Position numbers and translations under genes: made by a program. 64,000 nt of DNA from Ophioderma brevispina (Eukaryota > Echinodermata > Ophiuroidea > Amphilepidida > Ophiodermatidae): assembly GCA_023653785.1 (NCBI GenBank), contig JAMKCH010036026.1, forward strand, positions 62,001-126,000, in the 5' to 3' direction. Each line of letters begins with the position of its first letter. Position 1 is the stretch's first letter. This document shows, piece by piece, positions 12,741-24,659 of the stretch. Below the pieces are notes generated by a model. That model saw only the letters and a program-made list of their open reading frames with translations. It searched no databases and was not told the DNA's origin.

Positions 12741-14829
12741 CTATCGACCGGCCACCATCATTCTAAGGATTTTAGGATAAACTATATTCTTAAAAAAATA
12801 CTACTACTGCACTACTAAAGGATACTATAGTATAGTCGTCCATGTTGACAGCAATCCAAAATATGAGTTTATGAGGGAAGATTTGTTTTAGGAAGGTGTT
12901 TGGAATAGAAGGGTTGAGCTTGGTGTTTGGAATGTGGTAGGGATTGCATGAAGTACAATTGACCATTGCTTCAACTTTCACAGAATGTAGTATACATTCC
13001 TGATCACCATAAGGAATGTGGTATAAGATATTTATTACTCCCCCCCAAATTTAACGAAAACTTGAGGTTGTAGGTTTTGGAAAAAAATTCAGTTAAATAT
13101 AGTTTAATCTGGATTATACATGGCATTCTGGATCATCGCCATTGTGAAATACTAAAGAAGAAGAATTCCTCCCTGTCCTTCAGACTATGCATGATTTGAT
13201 AATTCAAAATCTATGTGATCTTATAAGCAAAGGTGTTTTCTTAGTTGCCAAATGGGAATGCTGTTGGACTATCTATGCTGTTTGGTTTGTCTGGTTGGCG
13301 GTGATACACCTCATTTCAAGAGTTAAAAGCAAAAAATTAGAGTGGATAGATCACCTTTGGCCTTCTCAAAAACCACGATCGCCAATCATTTGATGAACTG
13401 AATCGACCTGATCGTAAGCCGATTCCTATTAATTTTCAATACCGACGTTTTGGATTTTCATTCTACTTCCAACACGATAAACATACACGGCAAGTTGAAT
13501 GTGCATTGAATACTGTACTAACATAACAATGTATTGCCGAATTAAATTGACGAATTCCATCATGCAACTTTTGCCATTTTAAATGGGACGAAATCACCAT
13601 AAAGGCACAAAATCTGACCACATGGGGTTTACAATCTTACATCTTACAAATGTAGTATGGGATGGAGAACGGCATATGGCTAATTCAGCGATGACATGAA
13701 TTAATTGACTTGTTTAGTTAACAATCATCATGGCCACTTGCGGCTTGCCCAATTGTTATTGTTGGTAAGTACACAGTCGAAATAATGGTGTTCTTTGTCA
13801 GATTCAAGACTCACACGGAAAAAAATACACTATACAACGGCTAATAGGTACGAAATTAAAGACTGAACAAGCCGTGTTTCTTTATCTAACAATTGTAGTT
13901 ACATATCTTTATTTTTGTATCTGAAAGCACACATTTTTTATGAATAAAAGCAAGTGATAGCAAGTGTAATCGGCAATTCAGTTCTTTTCCCGATCACCGA
14001 TTTAGAACTGATTTACTCAATTTCGGTCAGATCATAAGTAACCCAGAATCGATCCTCCATCCATCCCAGGGGCTAAGCAAATATCACCCCAGTTTACAAC
14101 AATTTACTCCAAAATCCCTCACACTATCCTCGTCAAGTGAGGAAAATACTCGCATTGTTTTTCCTTTAAATTGGTCGTAACATTTCATTCCAGTGCCCCT
14201 GCAAGACCTATGTAAAACACCATCCACAAGCAGATGTACCAATCTCTTGCTGTTTAACCACTGACTTGTGTTTTGGCTGCCATATTCAATTGCATATTAT
14301 GCTTGGTGAAAGCTGGCTTTGATACCATTGGCAATTATTTATTCTGCCCAACATGCTTGTTTAGCCATCTAGACATGTTGTCCCATCAGTGTCATCAGTC
14401 TTTGCCTCTATAGCAGTATTTGACTACAGCAAGTCGGTATTTTTTTCAGATTCTTTCCACGATGTCAGTTGCATTCAATTCTTTGTCTGCACTTCAACAT
14501 CAGTGGATTTTATAAGGGATTTAATTTTTAATACATAGTTGTATTTAGACTCTTTAATGACGAGGTCTTTGTATTGTGTGGCAATTAAGGTAGAGGTGTA
14601 ACCGTCAGTCCCCAAGCCAGCCCCATGCCGAACAAGTCCAGGGTCGTGGAATAAATTTTTTGTACTTTCCAGATTATGGCAGTAGACAGACAATTCCCCT
14701 TAGTATTTGAATGATCTTACAAATACCTCATAAGTTTATCGTCATTTATGGGAGAGATTGGGAATGCCACATCTTCAACAGTAATGTCCAGTCAAAAAAA
14801 AAATTCAAAGTGTGTGATCAGGATAATAG
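12741..14829. other. No recognisable feature
   Basis: AT-rich non-coding DNA. A short TACTACTACTGCACTACTA motif lies at about 12800. No gene or complete repeat is supported. Confidence 0.35.
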
Positions 14830-14925
14830 AGTGCTTATGAGTGGTGAGGTGAAATCCGCAACCTCGCTCACGGGACAGAAACCCAAACCGATTTAAAACT
14901 TTGGATTTACTACGACTACAAGGGA
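14830..14925 (+). repeat. 3' tail of an unidentified retroelement, copy 1
   Basis: GGGACAGAAACCCAAACCG followed by ATTTAAAACTTTGGATTTAC and ACGACTAC closely matches 30747-30795 (GGGACAAAACCAG, ATTTAAAACTTTGGTTTAAC, then ACT repeats). Shared 3' ends finishing in an ACT-type microsatellite suggest LINE or SINE tails. Confidence 0.5.
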
Positions 14926-16237
14926 GTGCAATTCACAAAACTAAAAAAAAACACCATAGACTAGTATTTTCTTCTCTACCAAGGGACAAAAAACGGTTTA
15001 GTGTAGTTATTACCTGGGAAATTAGATCACTGACACAAAACACTGAATATCATTAAAAACAGAGTTGTTTACCAGTGGGTGTGATTCCCACAATGCAACT
15101 GGTTAGAGTTTTGCCCCGACTTGCTTTGTAAGCTCTCTTTTATCCATTCAGATGTGTTTTTCCCCCAGCAGGCATTATGTACATAGCAACTCTACTTCCA
15201 GATCCAAGTATTTCACCGCATCCCAATGTGATGTTTATTTCAACCTCTCTAAACCGTATGTACTGCATGGCATGACTTTACCCTCAAGTGCATTTAACTC
15301 TCATGGGCCATTTGCGAAAAGATAGCATTTATGCGATCATAATTTCGACCGGAGTCAAGTATACAGTTTTTTCTGTTGATGAATGATTTCCGGCATTTAA
15401 GGCTGATGCAGAGATTTCTGAGGGATGCCGACCTCATTTTCTAAGAGTCAGTTTTTGCACATTAATGCTTGTCCAGGTGCCATACTAATCATCATGTCAA
15501 ACAGCTAAGCTTAAGTTTTTTCATAAGAAAATCACACTTTGTAGGTTCAAATGCCGATCCCAAATGTTATTTGGCCCACAAAGTATCTTAAGCATGTCTT
15601 TCATATAAAACACAACTTGGTAGTAAATTCCCGATTCTGGAATGTTATACACATATTTATAGACACATTCCGGGTACTACATAAAAATGAAAAGCTGAAT
15701 TAAACCATCTCTAAATGGCAATTGAAAGTTTGAAGAGGGAAAGCGACTACTTCATTTTAAAAGGTGATTATTTTTATAAGTACCAACCAGTTACATTTCA
15801 AAATCTCCTTTTAATGCCCAACGGTCAAATGCTGCAAATTTTCGTTGTCACCTCTCTCAAACAAGTAATCAGTCTATTTCATTGCCGGGTAATCATCATG
15901 TACTTGAAGTATACCTGAAAAAGGGCCTCACAAACTTTTGAATTATGAGTCTTGTTGGTTTATCTTAGAAATTATTGTCCAACACAAACATTTTTTGCCC
16001 AAGAAAATTGTGATATTTGTTTCCTCAATTTTAACGTTAGACTGATTTCTAACTATTTCGTAACATTTCCCCTCACACACTTATTTCAGAAGGTTCCAGA
16101 CCACATTTTTGTCATGTAAGACCAAATAGTCCAAGTTGCCACACTTTTTTTTAAAGTTAGTGATGGAACCAGATGAACCCGTTTTGTTTGATGGCATTAT
16201 ATCACACAGTTATTCTATATTTGAAGAAAACCATCTA

Positions 16238-17096
16238 CAGGGTGAGTCAAAAAAAACTTGACCGTGATTGTGTCCGCCATTCTTGAATTTTTAAATAATA
16301 TATTCTCAGATATGTTGGTATCATTGGAAAGCCTATTCATTATCTTTATTTGCTTTGCTTGCAAAGTAATCAATCTGATAAGTATAGGCTGAGCTACAGG
16401 CTTTTGAATCAGTAGTCAGCTTTTTTACCCCTATCCACGATTCCCATTTGAATGCACGGTGGCCACTAAGCAAATAACTACCCAAAATGATAAGGGTATG
16501 TCTATGTTTAAGTGAAAATAAGATGGTATCTGAAGGATTAAAGATAGTGATAATGGTAAATTTTTTATTTGAAACTTTCTTCAAGATGTAGCAGATTTTG
16601 GGCTACAAAATAAGACAAATACGTTAATCCTCAAAGGTTTGTCATCCCCCGATTCTGTTCCTTCATATGGTAGATTCATTCAACTCCTCCAGAAACTTAT
16701 ACATGTATCATTATTTATTTTTCAACTTTATTTGTATGTGTGATTAGGACTAAGAAACGGTTAAGAGGGCTCGATGAATAATTGTGACTGAATTTTATGG
16801 GTTACATTGCAATCAACATTTTATTCTGCCAGTCCATAAATGCATGATTTTTTCTTTCTGACAACGGATTTCCTCGCTGGACCACCGTTCAATGTTTATC
16901 CGTGGACAGAGCGCAAAACGACTACTTGATTCAAAACAACTGTAGCTCGGTCTATACCTAACTCGATGCGCAATGATTTGCGCAAATTAAAAGACAATGA
17001 ATCGCTTTCAGATGAGCCACATATGTTGACCTATTTAATCTTAAAAATTCAACATGGCGGACCCAAACTGGGTCAAGTTTTTTTTACTTCACCCTG
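16238..17096. mobile_element. Mariner/Tc1-type non-autonomous element flanked by TA
   Basis: The left end is TA then CAGGGTGAGTC, an A run and CTTGACC. The right end is GGGTCAAG, a T run, ACTTCACCCTG then TA. The two ends form a terminal inverted repeat of about 25 bp with TA target sites, and CAGGG is a typical mariner terminus. The 859-bp interior has no transposase-like frame, so the copy is non-autonomous or badly decayed. Confidence 0.75.
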
Positions 17097-17226
17097 TATA
17101 TGGTACCATTTCAGTTCTGGTAACCAGAATGCTATAAAGTCCTCTCCAAAATCATTCATCAAAGAGCTCTGAATAGTGTCCACATTCTTGATATTTACTC
17201 ATATATTCTTGGTAAATGCCTTGGCT

Positions 17227-18017
17227 GGTATTTTGAAAGGGGGCATATCTTTAGACCTGGTTTAAAACCAGGGTTAGTCCTCAATGAGTGGCAAGCCTTT
17301 CCTTAGCCGGTCGCCGGGCGATTTTTTACCCCCAGTGTCCCAAGTTTTGTTTGGGCTCGTAAGACAGAAAAATCGGGACCGCGGGCGCCGAATTTTGAAA
17401 CCAAATTGCGCCTGGTCCTTTGGTGTACTCATTCCTGAATTCAAAGTTTTGAATACTTCTGTTTGAAAAGGCGTCCGAATTGGGTTATGAAATACAAGTA
17501 CTACACAACATATTTGTTATTTCAGCTTCACATTACGCCGTGAAATGCGACACTAAAACTTTTGGCCCGATAGCACATGGATCCCTTTATAAGTTCTAAG
17601 TAAATTTACAAAATAACATGTTTTTTTAAAAATGTTTTAAAATTACTTTCAATTTCCATAGAATAAATCATAAATTTTGATACTTTCCCCTTGTTTTCTT
17701 GCGAATTAATATTTGTTAAAATACTCCCCGGTCCTAACAAAACGGGTGTCCCGGTTTCCCTTAAAAATAGGGACCAGGAGCCCGCTTTTTCTAGATTTTT
17801 GGCTACACTGGTACAATTCACCTTATGGAAAGGCTTGACGAGTGGACATTTTTTTTTCCCTTTCAAACTGTGAACCTTAAATTGTAATGGGTGAAGGGAA
17901 AAATTTTCTTACCTGTAGCAACATTTTTTGGAGTATGTTGAAAGGAAAAAAGTCCACCAATGTAAGACAACCCTGTTTAAAAACCCGGTCTAAGTTAGTC
18001 TCACCCCTTTCAGATAA
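17227..18017. mobile_element. Foldback element K2, interrupted
   Basis: The left part (GGTATTTTGAAAGGGGG, AAACCAGGGTTAGTCCT) and right part (CCACCAATGTAAGACAACCC, CACCCCTTTCAGATA) are inverted copies of the arms of the intact hairpin element at 61035-61281. The arm is interrupted after GAGTGG by a separate 546-bp element (17292-17837). It is more decayed than the 61-kb copy. Confidence 0.7.
17292..17837. mobile_element. hAT-like MITE inserted in foldback element K2
   Basis: The termini CAAGCCTTTCC (left) and GGAAAGGCTTG (right) are perfect 11-bp inverted repeats. They are flanked by 8-bp near-identical target duplications, ATGAGTGG (17284-17291) and ACGAGTGG (17838-17845). An 8-bp duplication and a CA start are hallmarks of hAT elements. 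The undisturbed site reads CATGAGTGGACC in the intact copy near 61096, which confirms the junctions. No transposase frame is visible. Confidence 0.75.
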
Positions 18018-18560
18018 GCCTTAGAAGGTCTTATTTTGCAGCTCAGAATATTGTTAGTCAACATTTGTCACTATACGCAGTCCACCACTAACAGCCTTTT
18101 ATCCTGTGTAATTACACAGCATGGTGGTTTGTATCGGATACCGTCGGCAGTGTTTTGTCGTAGCTGCATAATTTTTTCTTTTATAATCATCCAGACTGTT
18201 GACAGTATGGTTAAGTACCAATATTGCAGTATAAGTAGCCTGTATTTGACCCATGGCAAATTGATTTCATTTCGGATCTCGACATGTGTGTGAAGCATTT
18301 ACATACCCTGTAATAACATATATTTTCAATGCTCTCGTTTTAAAATTGCTCATTTTATCTTGTATTAAACCAGAAGAAGTTTCATCGTTGTGCCGCCAGC
18401 TAAAACTGGAAGAACCAACTTAGATTTCCCGTTGTCATGGATACCTATTTCTTGTTGTCCCAGGCCGAACATATTCGGAACGGGTAACTATAAATTAGCA
18501 TTGTCAGTCCGTTCGTATCGTCCACCCTGTGATAAAAATGTTAACCATGTTGTAATATGA

Positions 18561-18830
18561 TTTATCTGGAGTTCCGTAAGGCTACAATGATCTCACTGGT
18601 GGAAAGACAAAGCGGGTTGATGAGTTCTCGCCTGATTAGATTTTTGGGCGTAAAATACTAAGTAAGTATCTGATTAGCAATAATTTATGAAAATTATCCT
18701 GCAAGGCCTTGACACAGTTTTCTGGAGTTCCTAAGGCCGTGATAAGGATGTACCGTTGGTGGAAGAAAGCGGCTAAGAGTCTGACCTGATAGATTTTTTG
18801 GTCGTATTTTGGCAAATTTAGTCTGTAAGG
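18561..18830 (+). repeat. Two-copy diverged tandem repeat, about 157-bp unit
   Basis: Unit 1 from 18561 (TCTGGAGTTCCGTAAGGC, GGTGGAAAGACAAAGCGG, CTGATTAGATTTTTGGGCGT) and unit 2 from 18718 (TCTGGAGTTCCTAAGGCC, GGTGGAAGAAAGCGGC, CTGATAGATTTTTTGGTCGT) align in order. The function is unknown. Confidence 0.65.
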
Positions 18831-19019
18831 TGGCTAATTTAATCTACAAAATCAGCGTAATTGCTATATTTTTTGACATATAAACATTGGATACTCAAAA
18901 TTCCTGCGCGGCATGAAAGCCTATCATGGGCCAACCTTTTTTTGCAATTTGAAAGTATGTGCTATCTGCGGCTTAGGTTGTAAATGAGCTAATTAAATAT
19001 GCAATAATTTCTTGTTCTC

Positions 19020-19482
19020 TGCTGTTTTGGTGAGGGGTATTGTGTTGTGCAGTGTGTTAGGAGGGGTGGGGTGTCATGGTGTTAGGGAGGGGGTGTTGCA
19101 TGGTGCTGGGTATTGGTGGAAAGTGTTGGGGAGTGGGTGGGAGTATTGGGCGGGGTGAGGGTGTTGGGGAGGTGGGTATGGTGTTGGGTGGTGTTTGTGG
19201 TGGGGAGTTCGTGTTGCGGGGTATTGGGGAAGGGGAGGGCGTGTTATGGGGATGGGGTGGGGTGTTGTGTTGCGGGGGTTGGGTTTTTACATGGTGTTAA
19301 GAGGGGGTGGGGTTGGGTGTTGCAGAGTGTTGGAAGGGGTTGGGTTTTTGGGGGGAGTTGTGAGGTGTTAGAGAGGGGTTGTTGTGGGAATGTTGCGGTA
19401 GTGTTTGGGAAGGGTGTGGGGTTTTGGGCAGGTGTTGGGTGGGGTGTGCGGGTGTTGGGGAGGGGTGGGGTTTTGTAAGTTG
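19020..19482 (+). repeat. G/T-rich minisatellite, G-quadruplex-prone
   Basis: About 460 bp made almost only of G and T on the plus strand. GTGTTGGG and GGAGGGGTGGGG units repeat irregularly. The long open frames on both strands (for example 19113-19478) are compositional artefacts. Runs of three or more G every few bases make stable G-quadruplexes likely (inference). Confidence 0.85.
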
Positions 19483-20033
19483 CATTATCACATGTTAGTG
19501 ATCGCGACATGCGGCGGGGACATTTTTTACGCACATCGCGGAAATACGAGTTTGCCTTGTTTTTAAAAACCAAAAAACTTAGCTCTCTGACCAGACTGAC
19601 TACTTTTCCTTAACTTGATATTTGGGCATTGGTAGACCAATATGACATGATATTGTCATCATCAGATGTGCATAGTAATTACCCCTCATTTGCATATTTG
19701 TTTCTGATGCTAATAACAAAGAGGCAACCTACGCTTTATATTTCTCTAGATGCGCGTGCAAAGCTGAGAACCTTAACTCAAGATTCCTAGTTTTTCTTTT
19801 AGCAACTAACTTGAGCGTTCCTTTGTTATTGAACGTCGCCAACACTCACACCATAACAGCGTTGAAAATGTCATCAGTAGACAGTCCTCAATACACGCCC
19901 CACAGATCTGGATTTCGGAAGTAAACCTCACATGATGCGGATCTGGTGCCTTGTGAGAGCCCCATGGAGGATGAGAACAATAAAGCTCAGCAATAATAAT
20001 GACAACAAAGCCAATGAATTGCACTAAACTCAC

Positions 20034-20068
20034 AATTATGGGATATACAACTTGTATATCCCATAATT
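20034..20068. repeat. Perfect 17-bp-arm palindrome with 1-nt spacer
   Basis: The arm AATTATGGGATATACAA is followed by a single C and then its exact reverse complement. It abuts the TTAA of element B1. It could be a recent inverted duplication formed at the insertion or a hairpin-forming microsequence. Confidence 0.85.
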
Positions 20069-20905
20069 TTAAAGGTCCATGGTCCGATCGCTAATAGCCT
20101 CGTCCCCAGGGACCCCAGATTTTACCGGAAGTTGTCAAAATTTTGGTATCAGAAGAAAGCTACTATTTTTCTCATTTACCCTGTGAAATCTCAGGGGTAA
20201 AGGATGATTGGTTTGGATGTAATGAGCGAAAATACTGTGTTCCTAATAAACGCCCCTGCTCTATTAAACGTCCCCTATGATTTTTGGATAAAACAATTCT
20301 AGAAAATGAGTTAATCCGTATCATAATCGCTGTTGTCATCAATGATTTCTGCTTCTGATCTGTCACTAATGGTAACTGGCACACGTAGATAAACAAAGAG
20401 GACTGGCACACGTAGATACACAAAGAGAGGATCACCAAACTGTGCAAGGTGATTTTTGTGGGGATTTTTGACTTAATAATAATAATGTGTATTTTTAACA
20501 CGCGACATATCCACGTAAACGTGCTCAAGGCGCTGTGCGGCAGCCATGAAAGGCGCTCAGCACATCAGAGAAACCATAATACCAGAACAGATTTATGCCA
20601 AGAAGCTCGATTTTAGAAGTCTATATATTTTAAATGACTTTCCATTTATGACTGTAATAAATGCCCCTCCCTTTTGAAAATGCACCGCCCCCGGGGCGTT
20701 TATTAGGAACAATACAGTATGTTCCATTTTGGTTGACCAATATTAATTTTACTCAGTACTCTATGGGGATTCCAAAATCACGTTTTTAGCTCTCACTTAA
20801 AACGGGTTAAAAATATCGGCGCAAACTTTACAGGTGGGGTTTTGGGGTGAAGGCCATTCTATCAAGATTAAAAATATAGACTTAAATCGGGCCATCCCCC
20901 TTTAA
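20069..20905 (-). mobile_element. TTAA MITE, family B, copy B1 (interrupted)
   Basis: The left edge is TTAA plus AGGTCCATGGTCCGATCGC. The right edge is GCGATTT-free inverted sequence ending GGGCCATCCCCCT plus TTAA. Interior landmarks (CCCAGATTTTACC, TTTACCCTGTGAAATCT, CCATTTTGGTTGACC) recur in opposite orientation in B2 (31303-31657) and B3 (42812-43170). The copy is split by a TA-flanked element at 20235-20717. T2/Kolobok-type by TTAA target and AGG start. Confidence 0.8.
20235..20717. mobile_element. TA-flanked MITE nested in B1
   Basis: The ends are inverted repeats: CTGTGTTCCTAATAAACGCC on the left and GGCGTTTATTAGGAAC plus AATACAG on the right. TA lies on both sides (20233-20234 and 20718-20719). 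The uninterrupted sequence (GAAAATGTGGTCCCATTTTGG, inferred from B2/B3) places the insertion exactly here. A 27-bp direct duplication (GACTGGCACACGTAGATA...) lies inside at 20398-20451. Tc1/mariner-type by target site; no transposase. Confidence 0.8.
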
Positions 20906-21241
20906 ATTTATGTAATAAGGCTACAAACATACTTTAAATTGATTTCCTTCTATCATTATTCCTTGATAAATTTTTGAAAATATTGTTAGAAGTAATGCAT
21001 ATTTTCTACTATTTTCTGCCAACATCCCAAATTGGGAAAAAATACATCGCGGTCCCCGGACCGGGAGTGTCGTCTGCCGTCGCAGTTTGTGAATGGGGCC
21101 AAAGGTCACATGAGGTCACCAAGCTTACATGAGGTCACCAACATGTCACCCCACCCCGCCCCCTCCTTTCCACCAAGTTACATCATCGTAGCCCTTATGG
21201 AACTCATACGGCATGCAATATATTAAGGGTTAACATTTTGA

Positions 21242-21268
21242 CCACAGACACACACACACACACACAGA
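21242..21268. repeat. (AC)n microsatellite
   Basis: Uninterrupted CACACA run of about 24 bases, preceded by GGTCACATGAGGTCACC-type dispersed repeat sequence at 21098-21150. Confidence 0.85.
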
Positions 21269-21269
21269 C

Positions 21270-23302
21270 ATACGACCAGAGTAATCCCTATGTGCCTTCT
21301 GCAATTCTTGCAGACGACACAAAAATGAAATCACATTATGCATCTGATGAGAAAGGCAAGATAATGTAATTTTATATCCCTTTAAATATCCATGTCCTTT
21401 CAAGAAACGTGCTGTAGATGTTTGGAGAAATTGAGCAAGATTTTGTTTCTCTTTACGTTCACAAATACCATTACCAAGATTAAAATCAATGTACTACTTC
21501 GATTACAAAAAAATAAGAAAAATGACTGAGATATGTGAAGACATGGCTCCCCATCCCATTTCAACCAGAGTAGTAAATGTATCCTTAAATTCTGGGCTTA
21601 ACTTGACATTTTTTATTAGTATAATTATATAAAATTAATAAAAAAAGTAAGGAAAGCATGAACCATACTAAAATGTCTAGCTACACACAACCGTACAGAA
21701 GTAAAATGATAAGTTCTGGCTTGTTAATTTGACATTTATATCAATGTATTGTGAAGTATAGGTAAATAAAATTGGTGAACAGAGGAAGGCAAGCGAATGC
21801 AATTTCTACTGTCTAGATATTATTCCTTACAACATTTATGACCCACTTTCAAGAGTAGTACTGCTTTATTTTTGAGAAATAGAGCAAGATTCTGTTCATC
21901 TATCCTCTAAACAATCTCAAATATCCTTACTAAGATTACAATCAATCTTTATACACTGTGTGCTGTGCATAAAATACACACTGATAGGCCACTTGAATCT
22001 GAGGCTGAAATGTGTAATGGTTCTTCAGATCCAATCCGTCAGGGTTTTGAAAGGCTAGCCAGTCTAATTGAATAGCACAGCCAAGTTCACTGACATGGGC
22101 AGTTATGTTTTCATTAAATTTGCCAAACATAATATTGTAGGTAGCGTGTTTTTTTATTGACAAGCGCGACCCCAATGCCACAGTTTGACACACTGCCTCG
22201 CAGTATATCCATGCAACGAGTTATTATTGATCATGTAGAAGTTCTTTTAAAATAGACATAATAAAAAACGTGGCATTTATTTAAAGGCACTTGATTTTTA
22301 ATATTTGTGAAAATGTGTAGGTGATCTAACATACTCTACAAGTGATAAAATAAAAGGTGCCCTATAGGAAATATGCCATTGTGTGACATTTGCTTGAAAT
22401 GCGTGGATCCTGGGTTTCCATCGCCCTTCATTGAGGGCAATTTCTTGGTTTTTGAAGTAACTGCATCGACTGTAATCCTACAGTATTGTTAGGTTCTTCA
22501 TTGAAAAGTTAGGCACTCCACACAGGTGTCCATTAGCCGTGGTCACATTGCAGTGTACAAGATACCATCAGCTGGTGTGGGAGAATTCGAAAATCAACAA
22601 GGCAAATTTAACTAAATGCAACAGTGAAGTGTTCAATATATTCAGGCCTAGGAGATATGCAATATAGTGCATGTATTCGCCACAGGTTTGTTCATGTGTG
22701 AAATTTGCATTGCAAAAGATGGGCAAAGCATTCATGGGTTCATTGAATACATTTTCTCATCGATTTCTAATTTTTTTACTATGAAATAAGATCCCTGAAC
22801 AGTGCTTTTAGAATGGTTGGTTGCTGACAAAATACATAAGAAGAAAAAAATGGAAAATGCATATCATTTGTAATTGAGTGCAACTAAATTTAGATCTGGG
22901 AAAATAGGGAACTTGTTTGTTGTGTTTCTCCTAGAATTGTTCTTTTCTGAGGGAAAAAAAAACTATTGTGATAGCAGCAGTGAAATGGCAACATGCATGC
23001 CTTTGATTTGAAATCGAGTTTACTTGCATCCAAACTTATCCATAAAGTTGCTGTTGAATTCTAATGATACGATGTAGTGGATTGAATGTTTCAGTATGTG
23101 TATATGGGTGTATCAAAAATGTGCATATGTCATCTTAACTGATTTCCACAAACTGAAGTATCATGTTTAAATGCAATTTAAATTTTACACACTGCTTTTT
23201 GTTTTAAAAAATACATTGTCAGTAATTAATTGTTGTGAACTCCATTCATATTTGCCATTGAATTGTACAAAAGAGTTATTTTGTATAAATTCTGTATTTA
23301 AA
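21270..23302. other. No recognisable feature
   Basis: AT-rich DNA. The segments near 21420-21500 and 21865-21960 resemble one another (GAGAAATTGAGCAAGATTTTG, AGATTAAAATCAATG / GAGAAATAGAGCAAGATTCTG, AGATTACAATCAATC), so a diverged internal duplication is present. No gene is supported. Confidence 0.45.
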
Positions 23303-24659
23303 TTAAAGCCACTATCAGTGATTCACTCAAAAAAGTCAAAATATTTGAAATTTGCAGGAATAGCTTAAAAGTGAGGAATAAGTTTGTAGAATTCCCATAA
23401 GTTATTTTTGCAACTTAAAAATTGACAGAAAAGGAAGACATCAACAGTGTTCAATGATATGAATCTCCATTCTGTTATGTGTTGTAGTAGTGTCCATACA
23501 GACAGTAATGACTAAAATATCTGATTCTGTCCTTAATAGGTTGCTTTCAGACTTAACCACTTGTAGAGGTATGTTAGGATAGCTTATGCAAAAATCTGAT
23601 TTTTTTTTACCTTAGTCGTGCAACGACTAAGGTCCTGTATTCCAGTCATTTCTGATTCTTCTTTTTCTTTCCAATGCTCCTTAAAATCACTACTAATACC
23701 AAACGGTAAATCCCATATCAACCAAAGTTGGTCAAAAGAACCGCTGACCCAAGCTTCATATGGGTTGTACTCAGATTGGGGTCAAAGGTCACGCTACCGG
23801 AAGTAGCCGCCATTTTGTAAAAATCTTTAAAAGCCTACTTGTCCTACAGACAACAAGCTATAGATTCCAAATTTGTTCACAAGAATCCTTAGACCATCCT
23901 TCTTATAGGATGTACACAGATAAACGATCGGAGTTCATTAACATTCAAAATGGCGGCCATATCTAATTAATATGCAAAAATGCTATATCTAAAAAACGAT
24001 AAGACTTGGATAGGTGATGTCTGTGCAAAAGTTGCGGATAGAGTTGAGACGAATCATATGACAGAATATTGGCTCCAAGGGTCATCTGTAAGATATGCAA
24101 ATGAGCTAATTAATATGCAAAAACACTATAATAATATGCAAAAACACTATAATAATATGCAAAAACACTATAACTCATCAACCAAATTAGGTATAAATGT
24201 CATATTTGGTCACAAGAACCACTGGATAAAGCTCTATTATCCGTGCTCACAACATGGGGTCAAAAGGTCAAATGGGGTCACCTGTGGGTCAAATCTGAAA
24301 GAAGCTTAATTGACTAATTATGCCATCGTGATGGCATCGATGAATTATGAAAAAGAGTCCACAGTGACCCCGCTCTGTGACCCATCGTTTAGGGGTCAAA
24401 GGTCAAAATATGCCAAATATCAAAATTGCCCATATTGCAAAAATACCATATACCAACTTGTAGGGATTAATGAAAGATGAAATAAGTCTACAGTGACGCT
24501 GTTGTGTGACCAATGATTAAGGGTCAAAGGTCAAATTACCAAATGCGCAAAAATTCCACGACTAAGGTCCGTGCTCTTTGAGCACAAAAATGTCTCTATT
24601 TTTTTTTTTTTAATTTTTTTTATTTTCTGATTTAGCAAGTGACTGATAGTGCCTTTTAT
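23303..24659 (+). mobile_element. TTAA MITE, family C, copy C2 (interrupted)
   Basis: Starts TTAA plus AGCCACTATCAGTGATT and ends GACTGATAGTGCC plus TTTATT, an inverted pair. Interior landmarks (ATATTTGAAATTTGCAGGAA, GACAGAAAAGGAAGA, TAGGTTGCT) match C1 at 54974-55331 in the same order. The copy is split by an insertion of about 980 bp within its T-rich segment (about 23609-24600). Confidence 0.85.
23609..24600 (+). mobile_element. Palindrome-bounded GGTCAAAGG element nested in C2 (Helitron-like?)
   Basis: Begins with a hairpin, ACCTTAGTCGT-gca-ACGACTAAGGT. Near the end ACGACTAAGGTCC recurs as a direct repeat (24558), followed by a second hairpin, GTGCTC-ttt-GAGCAC (24571-24585). The body carries GGGGTCAAAGGTCA motifs, AAAATGGCGGCCAT, and three tandem copies of a unit near AATATGCAAAAACACTATAAT (24113-24170). 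A 3'-proximal hairpin recalls Helitrons, but the TC start and CTRR end were not demonstrated. The 109-codon frame at 23980 is spurious. Confidence 0.6.

Noticed and set aside
19113..19573. Long frames on both strands (121 and 109 codons)
   Set aside because: They translate the G/T minisatellite (Gly/Val/Trp or Pro/Thr/Asn repeats).
24113..24170. Possible CRISPR-like array of three short repeats
   Set aside because: Three tandem AATATGCAAAAACACTAT units without spacers inside a transposon in an animal genome.
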